NCBI GenBank assembly: GCA_039111635.1
Contig: JBCAQO010000001.1
Location: 992,001-1,056,000, forward strand
Direction of reading: 5' to 3'
DNA from: Heterobasidion occidentale
Lineage: Eukaryota; Basidiomycota; Agaricomycetes; Russulales; Bondarzewiaceae
Length of the DNA: 64,000 nucleotides
Part shown: positions 44,124 to 54,615 of the stretch, piece after piece
How the letters are laid out: every line of letters begins with the position of its first letter
How positions within the stretch are numbered: the first letter of the stretch is position 1
Made by a program: the position numbers and the translations under genes
The notes under the pieces: model-generated
Database searches by the model: none
What the model was told of the DNA's origin: nothing
What the model saw: only the letters and a program-made list of their open reading frames with translations

Positions 44124-44250
44124 CCGGCCACGAGCCCTCTGACGTCGACAGTGGCCATTGACATCAGACTGATTCGGGTATGAACGCGCATCGCTAGGGG
44201 CGCTCTGCGCACAGGTAGACCGGCGGCGTCGCAGTCATCACGCGCAGCTA
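44124..44250 (+). repeat. Direct repeat copy 1 (about 127 bp)
   Basis: This copy matches 44401-44531 in the same orientation. The shared words include ggccacgagccctctgacgt, agtggccat, taggggcgct, gcgcaca and ccggcggcgtcgcag, in the same order with a few small indels. By eye roughly 80% of positions agree. It is non-coding in every frame I can judge. Confidence 0.85.
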
Positions 44251-44400
44251 TGGCATGCCGAACAGGATTCCACCCTAGCCTGCGCAGGCCGAGCGAGCGA
44301 GTGCGCTAGCCTTAACTGGAGAAAGAGAAGCGAGCGAAACGCTTGTCCGAACCCGAGTCCCTAAACAGCAAGGAGAGAAAAAGCAGAACCCGAATGACCG

Positions 44401-44531
44401 CTGGCCACGAGCCCTCTGACGTCGGCAGTGGCCATCGACACCAGGCCGTTCCGGGTGAGAACGCACGTCCTTAGGGGCGCTTGGCGCACAGTGTCTAGAG
44501 CCGGCGGCGTCGCAGCCACCGCGCTCAGCAC
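44401..44531 (+). repeat. Direct repeat copy 2 (about 131 bp)
   Basis: This is the second copy of the repeat at 44124-44250, offset by 277-281 nt. The 150-nt spacer between them has no visible similarity to either copy, except that a short purine-rich run precedes both. The divergence suggests an old tandem duplication or two remnants of a dispersed element. Confidence 0.85.
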
Positions 44532-47500
44532 CCCACGCAAGGCTGCGCAGGCGAAGAACCAGCGCGCGCGCAGCTCCGCCGTCACAGCAAGCCCGAGCCC
44601 AAGCGAAGACGCCCCGTGCAAGCAGAAGCAGGAACCCAAGAAACCACTGCAACACGCGTGCGCAGGGGCGCGCGCCTACGCCGAAGGCACCTCGAATCGA
44701 ACCCAATTGAATCGATTCCAATCGTCAACGCCGTCGGCTGCGATCGCATCGATAATCGGACCCTTGGAGCTCACGCGCCCTAGGGTATTCCCAGGTGCGC
44801 GACGCACGCAGACGCAGGTGCCTTCGCGGACCCCGCTTGAGCGCGCGCAACCGTGCTCGTATCCCGTCCAGAAGCCGCACACGCGAAGCCGACGATGACG
44901 ACTCGATAAGAAAGATGTCCAGCTGACAAGCTGCCGATTCTAAGCTCCCCCGGCTGTGCTCTCTCCTATACAACATGGTCAGGATGGCCCTGGAGCCCGA
45001 GGGCTGAGGGGCTGCGCTCCGGCCCTCGAGCCTGCGCGCATGCGAGTGCATAATATATGCGCATTGAGAGAGATATAATGTGATCGGTGTGTGGGTGAGA
45101 TTGCCGCTGCAGGTCGAAGCCGAAGGCGCTGTCATCGTGGCTTCGTGTAGAGTACATGTATGCGCGCATGTGCGCATATATCAGCGCCCGTCTGCACGCT
45201 GCACGAGCGACGCGACGCGTACGTGTTATACAACGCAACGCAGACCCTAGGAGACCCTGGGGTCGAGGTGCCATTGCCTAGACAGGATCCTGTTCGGCTC
45301 TTCACCCATCATAATACTTCTGTGTGTGCGTGTGCGTGTTTCCACACCAGCGACTTGTTCAACAGACCAGATCCGGCGTCCCGAAAGGCCCACTTCTGTC
45401 GCTTCTGCTGGATCCTGTCGCAGCAATGTCGGGTGCGCGCCGGCTGTGATTGGATCCGGCTGCAGCGCGTCGTCGTCGAAAGTTCGGAGACGATACAATA
45501 CGAGACCAGATCGGCGGGGTGCCGTGCCGGGTGGCAAACGCTGCTGCCAAAAACGAGCGCGAACCCTAACGAACTCGGGTGCAAACCATCACCGACAGAC
45601 AGCCGCCGAGCACCGCCAGCAGGACCTGACCTGCCTGCGCGCAGGATCAGAACCGGGATGCCAAACCGAAATCAGATGGCCTGATCCCGCCTCGAAGCGG
45701 TACGAAGCGAGCTTCCGGATTTCAGACCTGCTGTTGAGGTGTAGATACCTGCAGATACGTGCCGCTGCCATTAGATTTGCGCGTCGGCGCGTGAGCACTG
45801 GGCACTGGGCACTGAGGCAGCGGCGCACGTCGGATATCGGGACATTCGTCGGACTTGGACTTGCGCGCAGGACCGAACATCTCCGAGGCACCCCAGAAAT
45901 TCGCATATCGCATATCGCTTCACAGTGCACGAGGGACGGTGCGCGAGATGGGTGCGCGCGCTGCCGCCCGTGCCCGTGGGCGGTCGCGGGCGGTCGGTGT
46001 TGAGCGACGTCGAGCGTGGAGGCGTGAAGTGTGGATGGAGCGGAGAGAGCTCGAAGGAGGCAGAACTAGGCAGAGAGGCGAGAGGCGAGGCGAGGCGAGG
46101 CGGGACCAGGACCAGGACCGAGAGCGAGACGGGAACCGGGGCGGCGCGGGGGATCGCGCGCAAGGATTTTACGAGGATTTCAACTGGAGTTCACGAGGAT
46201 TTAGTCGCGCGCGGGTGGGTGTGAATTGCACTCGAGGCAGGACACGGCGCGGCGCGGCACGGCAGGGCGGGGCAGGGCGGGACGGGGCGAGGCAGAGCAG
46301 GGGCCGAGGTGTCCGGTGGGTCCGGTGGGATTCCGGCAGGTGCGCAGGTGCAGTCAGGACAGCGCGGATTTGCGATGGGCGAATTGCGAATTGCGAGCGG
46401 GCACGGACGCGTGGGGATGGGGATATGGAGGAGAGCTCGGCTCGTGAGTCAGCAGGGCGGACGGGCGGGCGAGGGGCGGGCGGCAGGGGATGTGGGTGCG
46501 TGATGGTGGGAATGGCGGAGCGCACGCGAGCGGGTGTGGGTTGATGATGCATGCATGCATGCGCGGCTGTGCGCGGTGGGAGGTATGCAGGTATGCGTGT
46601 ATGTGTACATGTGTGTCTGGACAGCATCGAACATGCCGCGCGGCGCACGTAGGCGCTGGGGCACTCGGTATTCGTATGCGGCGCGTGCGCGTGCGCGAGG
46701 GCGTGGACTGGGCAGAATTCCAGAAAGCAACGCAGAGACGAGACGAGACGAGACGCGAGGCGGGGCGATGCGTCAGATACGTACCTGGGGAGCGCGCGGG
46801 GGTGAGAGATATCGGGGAGTTGGGGGCGCACGAGGCGGGGAACGAGGTGGGGTGAGATAAGGGCGGAGGGCGCGGGGGGACGGAGATTGGAAATGGACGG
46901 GGCAGGAGGGGAACAGGGACGGGGAGGGATGTCGATGGAGGGCAGGTGTTGTAGGAGTAGGGTGATGTAATGGGGAGAGATGGAAGATGCAGGTGTAGAT
47001 AGGGATGGGGATGTACTGCAGTAGATGGGGCGATGACGATGGGTATCTGGGCCACGCGCGGGCACGAGGCGGGTGGGTCGCGTGCGCCGGGGCAAACGTG
47101 GACGCAGGGTTGGGAAGCCAAGGGCGAGGGGACGCGTACTAGTTGTAGACTGTAGACGGAGGGCGAGGACGGATTGGGGAGATGGGGGCCGATGATGGAC
47201 GGGCACGCAGACGAGGATCAGATCGCTCGCGGGCGAAGAGTCGCGGACGGAACGAAGAAGGAACAAGCAGCCGGGATGACGTAAGGGGGCCTGGCAGGGA
47301 AGAATCAGATAGGAACGGAAGGGGTGACGCTGTGGTGCTTGTTCGGAGGGGCGGGCGCTGTTGGGTGGTACTGTAGAGGGTCGGGGTGGTGGGTGTCGAG
47401 GGAGAGATGGGCGTATATGGGTGGTCTATTCCGGAGCGTGGGACGATCTGGGGTGGACCGAGTGGCCGGGCTCGTGGGTGGCTGCGCCGAGGGGCTGGAG

Positions 47501-47631
47501 GGGGCGAGCGGTGGCGGTATGTAAGAGAAGAGCCGGGCCAGCTCATCGCGCGTTGCCCATCGCCGCTTCTCGTGCCACCTCCTCCGTCCTCTCTCTCTGC
47601 ATGCCCGCCGACAGCCAGTCATCTCGACCCC
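44532..47631. other. Gene-poor region, second part, with long strand asymmetry
   Basis: No gene with recognisable content is found. From about 46010 to 47560 the plus strand is strongly G-rich and poor in C, with runs such as gggatggggatatggaggag, so the minus strand is C/T-rich. This gives the long Pro/His/Ser-rich minus-strand frames at 46169-47266, which I regard as composition artefacts. Exon-like words (GT…AG) are frequent but no domain appears. The region should contain the promoter of the gene at 47632. Confidence 0.4.
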
Positions 47632-50600
47632 ATGTTCAGCCCCGCCGGCATCCGTCCCGACTCCCCCGCCTTCCTCGCCTACCGCCGCATGCCCCCCCGC
47701 GGCCGTAGCACAGACGTCTCCCCCGCCGCACTCGCACGCCAGGCAGACGAGCAGGCCCTCCGCAGCGCCCTCTCCCCAAACAGAGCCCTCTTGCCACAGC
47801 CCCCGTCGCCCACCACCACCACCACTCCCTCCCCGAACCCGCACCAGCAGAAACAACAACATCAACAACAACACGCCACCGACATCAACATAAGAATAAC
47901 ACTCCCCCATGTCCCCATCCATCATCACACACGAAAAGACTCCGTCGCTGCCAGGCTCAGGTGCGCGCGCACTCCCCCGTCCCCTCCAGTCGTAACCTCC
48001 TCTTCCACAGCCCCCGTCCCAGCCCCGTCCCAGCCCCCTCCCCTCCTCCCTCCCGCGCACTCTCACCCCCTCCCCCGTCTCCACCCCCCTCGGACCCCTC
48101 ACACCCCCAGAGCCCGCCTACCTCGACTCGAACCCCACCATCCTCCTCGCCCCCGCGCTCCCACACGCTCGCGCAGTGCGCGTCGTCCGCGCCGACCTCG
48201 ACCTCCCCCCCGCCCCCACACCCCCCCGCCGCCCCCCAAAAACGCGCCGCCCCCCCTCCCGCCACCTTCCCCCGCTACGCCCGCCCCACGCGCCCCGCCC
48301 CCGCCCTGCTCGCCCCTCCCGAGCCCGAACCCTCCCTCGACCCCGCCGCCATCGCCGACGCGTCCCGCGAGCGCGCAGACGCCGCAGCTCGAGCACGCAA
48401 ACAGGAGCAGGCCGCCGAGCGCGAGCGCGCCCGCCTCGCCCGCCTCACCCGCTGCGCACAAAGCTTCGACGACGCCCGCGCCCGCGCGCGCCGCGAAAAG
48501 GCCGCCGCAGCCGCAGCCGTCACAGCGCGGCACGACGCCGCGCGCGAGCGTGCGCGCGCAAAGGAGGACGCCGCGCGCGCGAGAGAGAGGGAGCACGAAA
48601 GGGAGCAGAGGGAGCGCGCGCGCGAGGCGGAGGGGCACGGCGGTAGGTACGATCGACAGAGCCGGTATCACGCGCCGGCGCAGGCGCAGGCGCCGCGCGC
48701 GACGCGCACGAGCTTCGTGCTCGCGCTCCCGATCGGCCCGCAGCACGGCGCGCCGTACCACCCGCAGGCGTACACCCCGGGGTACCTGCGCGCGCGCGCG
48801 GGCCTGCAGCCGCAAGCGCCTACGCCCCGCCGCCGTCGTCCTCGTCTCAGGCGGGCGGGACGCGCGTCGTGCACATGACTACGATGACTACGATGACTAC
48901 GATGTCCACGATGACGATGTCCACGACGACGACGACAGGACAGTCGCCGTGCACGGAGGACCGCTTCACGTATGACTTTCCGATGCCCCGCGCGCCCGTG
49001 TCCCCGCCGCCGCGCCCCCAGCCGCCACGCGTCGGCACGGGCGCATATACCCACAACGTCGCGCTCGCCGCGAGCGTCCGCCGGCCTCCCTTTGTCCGCG
49101 CCGCGGCCCAGGCGCTCCGAGGACGGGCCGCGAATCCAGCTCGGTGCTCGGACTTACGGGCGGAGGCGCGGACGGGGGCGGTGATGATAGCGTGGTTCCG
49201 TTCAGGCAGGTGTTGAGCGCGACGCGGGGCGCGCTGTTCGCCGACGACGCGTCCGCGTCTGCATCCTCATCCTCGTCCTCGTCTTCGTCCCCCTCCTCCT
49301 CCTCATCATCATCATCAGCACCATTGGCGTCTCGTTCCAGCATCATAGAAACTCGACCCTCCCCCGCTCACGCGCCTGCAGCCCGAAAACCCCCAGAAGC
49401 CGACGCCGCCGACGTCCCCAGCCTAAGCCCCGCACGGCGCCGCCCCGAGCTGCTCCGCACGCTCCTCGCAGAGGTTCACTGGGCGCGCGACGAGCGACGT
49501 CACACACTTGCCGGCAACCACCCGCGCACCGCGTCCGCGTCCTCGTCCTTGGCGAAGCCGCCGCCGCCGCCGTCCTCCGAGCGGAGGGCGGTGCACCCGC
49601 AGCTGCTCATCGGCGCGTGCAGGGCGTGCGCGGTGACGGGCGTCCCGGACCCGTTTCTCGAGCTCGCAGCCGCATCGGCGTCGGCGTCGGGGACGAGTTC
49701 CGGGGCGAGCTCGAGCTCGACGCTCGCCTCGTGGTTCTCGTTCGGCACGCGCAAGTCCGCGTCCACTGCCGCTTCGTCCGTTCACTTCGCAAAGCAGCAG
49801 CAGCCGGTGCGGCGGCACTCGCGCGCGGGAGGAGACGCCGGGCCAGCACAGGAAGAAGAAGAGGGGAGGAGGAGGCGCCGCTCCGCCACTCGTGTCGGCG
49901 CGGGCAGTGCTTCGTCGCCGTTGAGCTGTGGGAGAGCCCGCTCGCGCCCGCGGGCGAGGGGCCGTCGCACCTTGCGCCGCGGTCGCTGGCTTTGGGAGAG
50001 GACGCGCGCGAGCGGTCGCGTGCGCGGGAGGAGGCGCGGAGCCGGCGCGCGAGCGGGATCGGGATCGGAATTGGACGCAGGCTGAGCGTGTCCTTCGGGA
50101 CCGTGCTGCGCGCCGTGGGGCGCGCGCACGGGGCGTACGTGCGTGCGGCGATGCTCAGCGCGGGCGTAGACGCGCGGGCGCGCGACGGTGGGGACGAGGG
50201 CGCGGGCGGGAGGGTGCGTCTGGCGGCTAGACGGGACGGGTACCGCGTGCAGCAGGCGGACGTGGGCGTGTTTTCTGGGTGGCGGGCCGGGTGGGGGCAA
50301 GCCTAAAGCAGAGCAGTCGAGGGGCAGGAGGCCGTACACGCTGCACCCGCTGATGCCGCTCGCGAGCTGCAGCTGGCGCGCGGCGCTCGAAGACTCCTCG
50401 TCTTCATCTTCCTCGTCTTCGTCTCCTCCTCATCGTCGTCCTCGTCCTCCCCCTCACCCCCGCGCTCCCCCCTCTCCGCATACACCTTCCTCACCGACCC
50501 AGACCCCTACCCGTACTCGCGCCCCCACCCCGCCCCCGCCGCGGACCGCTACACAGACCTACACGAACGACGACGACGACGACGGCGGCGGCGGCGGCTA

Positions 50601-51215
50601 CGGCCCCGAGCCGTTCGGCTTCGCGCGCGCGCGCGCCCCGCCGTCGGCCCGCGCGTGGCAGGACCCGCCCACGCCGGCGTACCGCGCGCGCGTCATCGCG
50701 AACCCCGCCGCGCTGCGCCTGCGCGCGCTCGCGAACACCATCGTGCGCGCGCGCGCGTCGGCGGCCGTCCTCACTTCGAGGGCGCCTGCGAATGGGATAC
50801 TCGCGAGCGTCGGGGGCCCAGCGCGAAGAAGCGTGGGCGGGAGCGGGGCCGGAGCGGGAAGGGTGCAGAGGGGCGGGAGAGGCGGGAAGGGCGGGAGGGG
50901 CGGGAGGGGGGCGGGAAGGTGGGGATCGACGCGCGGGTGGAGACGGTGTTGGGCCCGCGGCTGGCGGCGTGTGGGGTTGTGGTGCGGCCGGATGCGATGG
51001 GCGGGGGGAGGGAGCGGCTCGTTGGGGTTGGGTTTGATGTGCATCTGCGCAGTCCGGGTGGAGGCCGCGGTAAGAGCGGCGGTGCGGGCGTGGGCAGGAC
51101 GGTGGACGTGGTGGGAGCGGCGGGTGATGGGAGAGGGACGAGTGGTACGAGTGGGCTGCGGTGGGGGTGGAGGGTGGTGTGGGAGGACGAGCAGGAGCGA
51201 GAGGGGTGGTGGTAG
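47632..51215 (+). CDS. Large GC-rich gene of unknown function (gene model approximate)
   Basis: A plus-strand gene is likely, but exons could not be fixed. It begins MFSPAGIRPDSPAFLAYRRM. A Pro-rich part follows, then a charged Ala/Arg/Glu helix (ASRERADAAARARKQEQAAE through about 48640, probably coiled coil), then PIGPQHGAPYHPQAYTPGYL. A Ser-rich part (49250-49320) precedes RRAVHPQLLIGACRACAVTG. After a frame change come CFVAVELWESPLAPAGEG, LSVSFGTVLRAVGRAHGAYV and, in the last frame, VIANPAALRLRALANTIV and GIDARVETVLGPRLAACGVV. These non-repetitive segments look like conserved domain pieces, but I recognise no family. The frame changes at about 47890-47960, 48830, 49830-49910 and 50300-50870 need introns or reflect assembly errors. 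The region is extremely GC-rich with many Arg/Ala codons. Confidence 0.5.
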
Positions 51216-52165
51216 GTCCTAGGCGTGGTTCGTGCGTGCGTGCGGTGGTCCTGGTGCAGGATCTGGAGGGGGCGTGGATGCAGCGTGGATGGGTGCGCCG
51301 GAGACGGCACCCGCTTTGCCTTTTCCTTTCCTCTTCTTCTTCCTCTTCTTCGTTTTCCTTTTCCGGTCTGGATTCTTTGCGGTCTCTCTCTCTCTCTCTC
51401 TCTCTCTTTCTCCTCTCTTCTCTATTCACCTGATCTCGCCCCGCCTCGCTTTCGGCGGGGAGCATTATCGGTTATTGGGTGTGCGGATGCGCCATTGACT
51501 TTTGCCGCTGAGTGCGGTGTACGAGTACGATACATATTAGCGGTTATCTTATGCGTGGAACGGTATGACCCCGCGACTACGACGACTACGACGACTACGA
51601 CAACATGAACAGACGCCCCCTCGCCCCCTCCCGCCCCCTTTCCCTTCCCCCTTCTACCTTTGTTGCACAGATGGATATAGCTTACTTGCTAGCACGTAGA
51701 GTGGGTGTGCCGTTTTATTGTTTATTGAGTTTTCTTTTTTTCTTTTTCTTTTACTCTTTGGCTTGGTGGAACTCTCGCTTTTCTTTTTTTTGCTATCGTT
51801 ACGACCTATAATGATGTACATATATACTGTTGGCGCGTCGGGTTGACACATCCATGAGGACTGAGGCCTGAGGAATGAGGATTGAGGAGCTCGTGAATGC
51901 GAGGTGGACGGGGTAGGCCGCAGGGTGGGCGCGGTGACAAATGCGGAGGCATAACTGATCGAGGCGTGCCAGATCTAGAGCAGCTGGTACTGTTGAATAT
52001 AGGCGCTGGTCCGTATACCTTCCGTATACTGTTCATCATGCTTCCTGCTCTCTGCTCTGTTCTGTTCTGTTCTGCTCTGCTCTGCTCTGCTCGCGACCGA
52101 AGGACATCCCCTGTCGTAACAAGGAGCGGCTCGCGGCCATCGACCAGATTAATCAGGTGTTCCGC
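51216..52165. other. Intergenic region between two unknown genes
   Basis: This 950-nt stretch shows a CT microsatellite, three GACTACGAC-type units at about 51575-51601, a T-rich run at 51725-51800 that looks like a polyadenylation region, and TCTGY pentamer repeats at about 52047-52093. The next gene may begin within it: a frame reading PKDIPCRNKERLAAIDQINQ runs from about 52097 into the gene at 52166. Confidence 0.4.
51388..51411 (+). repeat. (CT)n microsatellite in 3' flank
   Basis: A run of CT dinucleotides lies just after the stop of the large unknown gene, inside a longer pyrimidine-rich stretch at 51315-51430. Confidence 0.85.
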
Positions 52166-53063
52166 ATGGAGCGCACGCCGCCGAGGAAGAGTCGACTCGC
52201 CGGCCTTCGCACGGCCGTCAGCAGCTGCAGCGCCGGGCGAGAACGCGCAACGGATCCCGATCTGCCGCTCGTCGTTCGCCCCTTTTCAGAGGTGGAGGCG
52301 CCGCTGCAGCCGTCGCTGCCGCTCGCCGGGCCGCCTTTGGGTCATGCGGCGAGTCTCGGTCACCCAGGGAGGCAGGAGCCTCTCGGCGCCGTCTGCGCAC
52401 ACAGCGACGCCGCTGTCGCCCCCGTCGGCGAGATGCACACCGCGCAGACCGTGAACGGCGTGCTCTACATGAACGGCACGTGATGGGACCTCGACACCGC
52501 CGCGGTGAGTCCTCCAGTCGCCCACCGCGCCGCCGCCGGCGCTATAAAACACTGACGCCCCGTCCATACTCCCAGACGCACACGCCCGCCGCCCTCGACG
52601 CGATCGCGGCGCTGCCCTATTTCCCGCAGACGGCAGACGGCGCGGCGCAGCTGTCCTCCGCGCTGCACGCGCTGCGCGGTGGGCTTGCGATGCGGGGGCG
52701 GCGGGGCGGCGGGCGGTCGCGCACACGCAGAGGCAGAGGGAGGTGTGGCGCGGCGAGCTGCGCGCGGCGGAGGTGGAGGTGAAGCTGATGCAGCGTGCGG
52801 CGGGCGTCGTGGCGGAAATCATTTTGAGCAAGGGCTTGCCGGTCGTCGAGCCTTCGGATATGGACGTGGATAGCATTGCCTTCAGTGAGGACGAGTTTGC
52901 GGAAGAGGAGGAGGAGGAAGGGGAGGAGGGGGAGGAGGGGGAGGATGGGTACTCGTACCGCCGGAGCGAGGAGGGTGGCATGGCGTATCCGAGTTACCCG
53001 GACGAGGATGAGAATAGGGAGTATCGGGACAGGGTCGAGGACGAGGAGTATCATTCGGAGTGA
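52166..53063 (+). CDS. Acidic-tailed protein of unknown function (start uncertain)
   Basis: Exons join as …TVNGVLYMNGT|HTPAALDAIAALPYFPQTAD…ALHALR|…QREVWRGELRAAEVEVKLMQ…ILSKGLPVVEPSDMDVDS, with introns at about 52480-52570 (donor GTGATG) and 52680-52730 (donor GTGGGC). The C-terminus is a run of Glu and Asp, then EENREYRDRV-like polar residues, and ends EEYHSE with TGA at 53061-53063. The central part looks helical. I chose ATG 52166 (MERTPPRKSR), but the frame is open upstream and an earlier exon is likely. No family is recognised. A diverged copy of its last coding bases and 3' flank occurs at 54680-54880. Confidence 0.55.
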
Positions 53064-53210
53064 TCGCTCTGTCTTCGTTTGGGTTATGATCTTTTGTTTT
53101 TTGGTTATGTCTGTCGCTCGCTCTCCATTGTGGTTTCTGTTCCTGCTCTCGCATCATCATAGCTGTTCTGCTGCTTTACCGAGACATGAATATATTTCGC
53201 ATCCATCTGT
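53005..53210 (+). repeat. Duplicated segment, copy A (gene end plus 3' flank)
   Basis: The end of the acidic-tailed gene and its 3' flank match 54680-54880 in the same orientation. Shared words in order include atgagaat, tcgaggacgaggaa/ag, ttcgg, ttatgtc.gtcgc, attgtg.tttct, cctgct, tcgcat, ccatagct/catagctg, actgcttta.cgaga and cgcatcc. About three quarters of positions agree by eye. Confidence 0.85.
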
Positions 53211-53358
53211 TGCGCATGGGATCCGCGAGTTGAATGCGATGTAATTTCCGTCCGAGTTTCATGACGCGCCGTGTGCATCACATGACGTGTCGAGTCGCCG
53301 CGTCGACGACAGACTTGCTGTCCTACCTCGACGTCCTTGGCTTTTGGAGGCTGCACGC

Positions 53359-54615
53359 ATGTACGACCCCACTCCTAATCCATCGACTCCGAGCTCACCC
53401 AAAGTGCAGGGCAGACCTCGCTCAATTTCTCCAGCTTCACATGTCTCGAAGCGCGACAGCAGGGCTGGCACGCCGACCTTGCCAGACTCACCCATGTCCG
53501 CGATGGACGACTCCTTTCCGTCACTCAAGCACGCGAGCGACGCTCGGTCGCCGGAACGATCAGAAACCCCTGCGCTGTTCCGCCACATAGAGCGAGGTCG
53601 CGACTGCCAGCTCAGTCCACTGCCGACCCTCGCGTTCGCGCCGTTGGCCGGGCCAGGTGTAGATGTGAGTCGACGCTCACCCCGCTCCCGCGCGTTCACT
53701 GTCGCTCACCAGAAACCGCAGATGGATTTCCCTCTAGACGAAGCACAAATACAGCTCATCGCCTCCGCGAGCGCGGACGAGCTCCTGCACTGCGGCAATC
53801 GCGCGTACGAGGCTCTCTTGCGCAAAAACCTCATGCTCGAACAGGAGTGCAATCGGCTGCGGGCCGAATTGAGGGCTATGAGGTGCGCCCTGCCGTCGTT
53901 CTCGAGCGGGTCGACGCTAAATCGTAGGATTCTGCGTGTCAGATGGGTCGTGTCGCAGTTATCCCTCGTGTTATCTGGCCAAGGCGAGGTCGGCGAGCGG
54001 TGTGTGTCTCCCGCGCTTGATACCACCAACCTCGAGGACGACCTCTGGGTTCTCAACGGTCACTATGATTCGGAGGATGGCGACGGTGGAGATGACCTCG
54101 ATGAAGACGACCTCTGGGTTCGCGACGGTGAATATAACCTCGACGACGACGAAGTCGACGAAGATGATGACGACGAAGACGGTGAAGCACGTACGGAAAC
54201 AGACGAGGCGGGTGAGCTTCGCGGCTATTTAGAATCCATCTGGCAAGCATGGCTCGACATGGGCGTTGCGCCGCTGGAGTGGGACCGTCTCTCGGACGAC
54301 CTCTCTGCTCTTTTGCGGGACGACATGGAGGCGCTCTTTCCGCTGCTCTGCAGGGACGGGTGGGGGTCATTACAGAGTTTCCTCACCCTATCCTACGCGT
54401 CTTGGCTCGGAGAGGCGGGTCGGAGGGACATCCTCAGCGCGCGGCTCGCCGCGTCGACAGGTGGTGCGAAGTCTGAGTTTCGAGACGACGACGTACCCGC
54501 CGATACTGGGCGCAAGCGCAGGCTGGACGCAGGCGGCAGTGGCGATCGCCTAGCAAAGCAGGCCAAGCCTACACCGTCCAAGGACACCAACCCTACTCAC
54601 CTCGTCTCCGCATAG
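53359..54615 (+). CDS. Single-exon protein of unknown function with acidic repeat (418 aa)
   Basis: The ATG at 53359 opens MYDPTPNPSTPSSPKVQGRP, a disordered Ser/Pro N-terminus. Then comes a short helix (FPLDEAQIQLIASASADELL, continuing to RKNLMLEQECNRLRAELRAM, probably coiled coil). A central acidic part contains two imperfect copies of one unit, DLWVLNGHYDSEDGD and DLWVRDGEYNLDDDE. A Trp-rich stretch follows (YLESIWQAWLDMGVAPLEWD, then GWGSLQSFLTLSYASWLGEA). The C-terminus has a likely nuclear signal (GRKRRLDAGG). The gene has no intron, unlike almost all neighbours, and lies between the two copies of a duplicated flank. I recognise no family. Confidence 0.65.
   Translation: MYDPTPNPSTPSSPKVQGRPRSISPASHVSKRDSRAGTPTLPDSPMSAMDDSFPSLKHASDARSPERSETPALFRHIERGRDCQLSPLPTLAFAPLAGPGVDVSRRSPRSRAFTVAHQKPQMDFPLDEAQIQLIASASADELLHCGNRAYEALLRKNLMLEQECNRLRAELRAMRCALPSFSSGSTLNRRILRVRWVVSQLSLVLSGQGEVGERCVSPALDTTNLEDDLWVLNGHYDSEDGDGGDDLDEDDLWVRDGEYNLDDDEVDEDDDDEDGEARTETDEAGELRGYLESIWQAWLDMGVAPLEWDRLSDDLSALLRDDMEALFPLLCRDGWGSLQSFLTLSYASWLGEAGRRDILSARLAASTGGAKSEFRDDDVPADTGRKRRLDAGGSGDRLAKQAKPTPSKDTNPTHLVSA

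Noticed and set aside
42560..46000. Transposon or retroelement body in the gene-poor region.
   Set aside because: No transposase, reverse transcriptase or integrase motif, and no terminal repeats, were found in any frame.
46169..47266. 365-codon minus-strand open frame, Pro/His/Ser/Thr-rich.
   Set aside because: The composition follows from the C-rich strand; overlapping frames are equally open and no domain or leader supports it.
52113..52125. GTCGTAACAAGGA, identical to the universal 3' end word of small-subunit rRNA.
   Set aside because: The flanks do not continue as rRNA or ITS on either side, and the bases read as codons in an open frame; a chance match.
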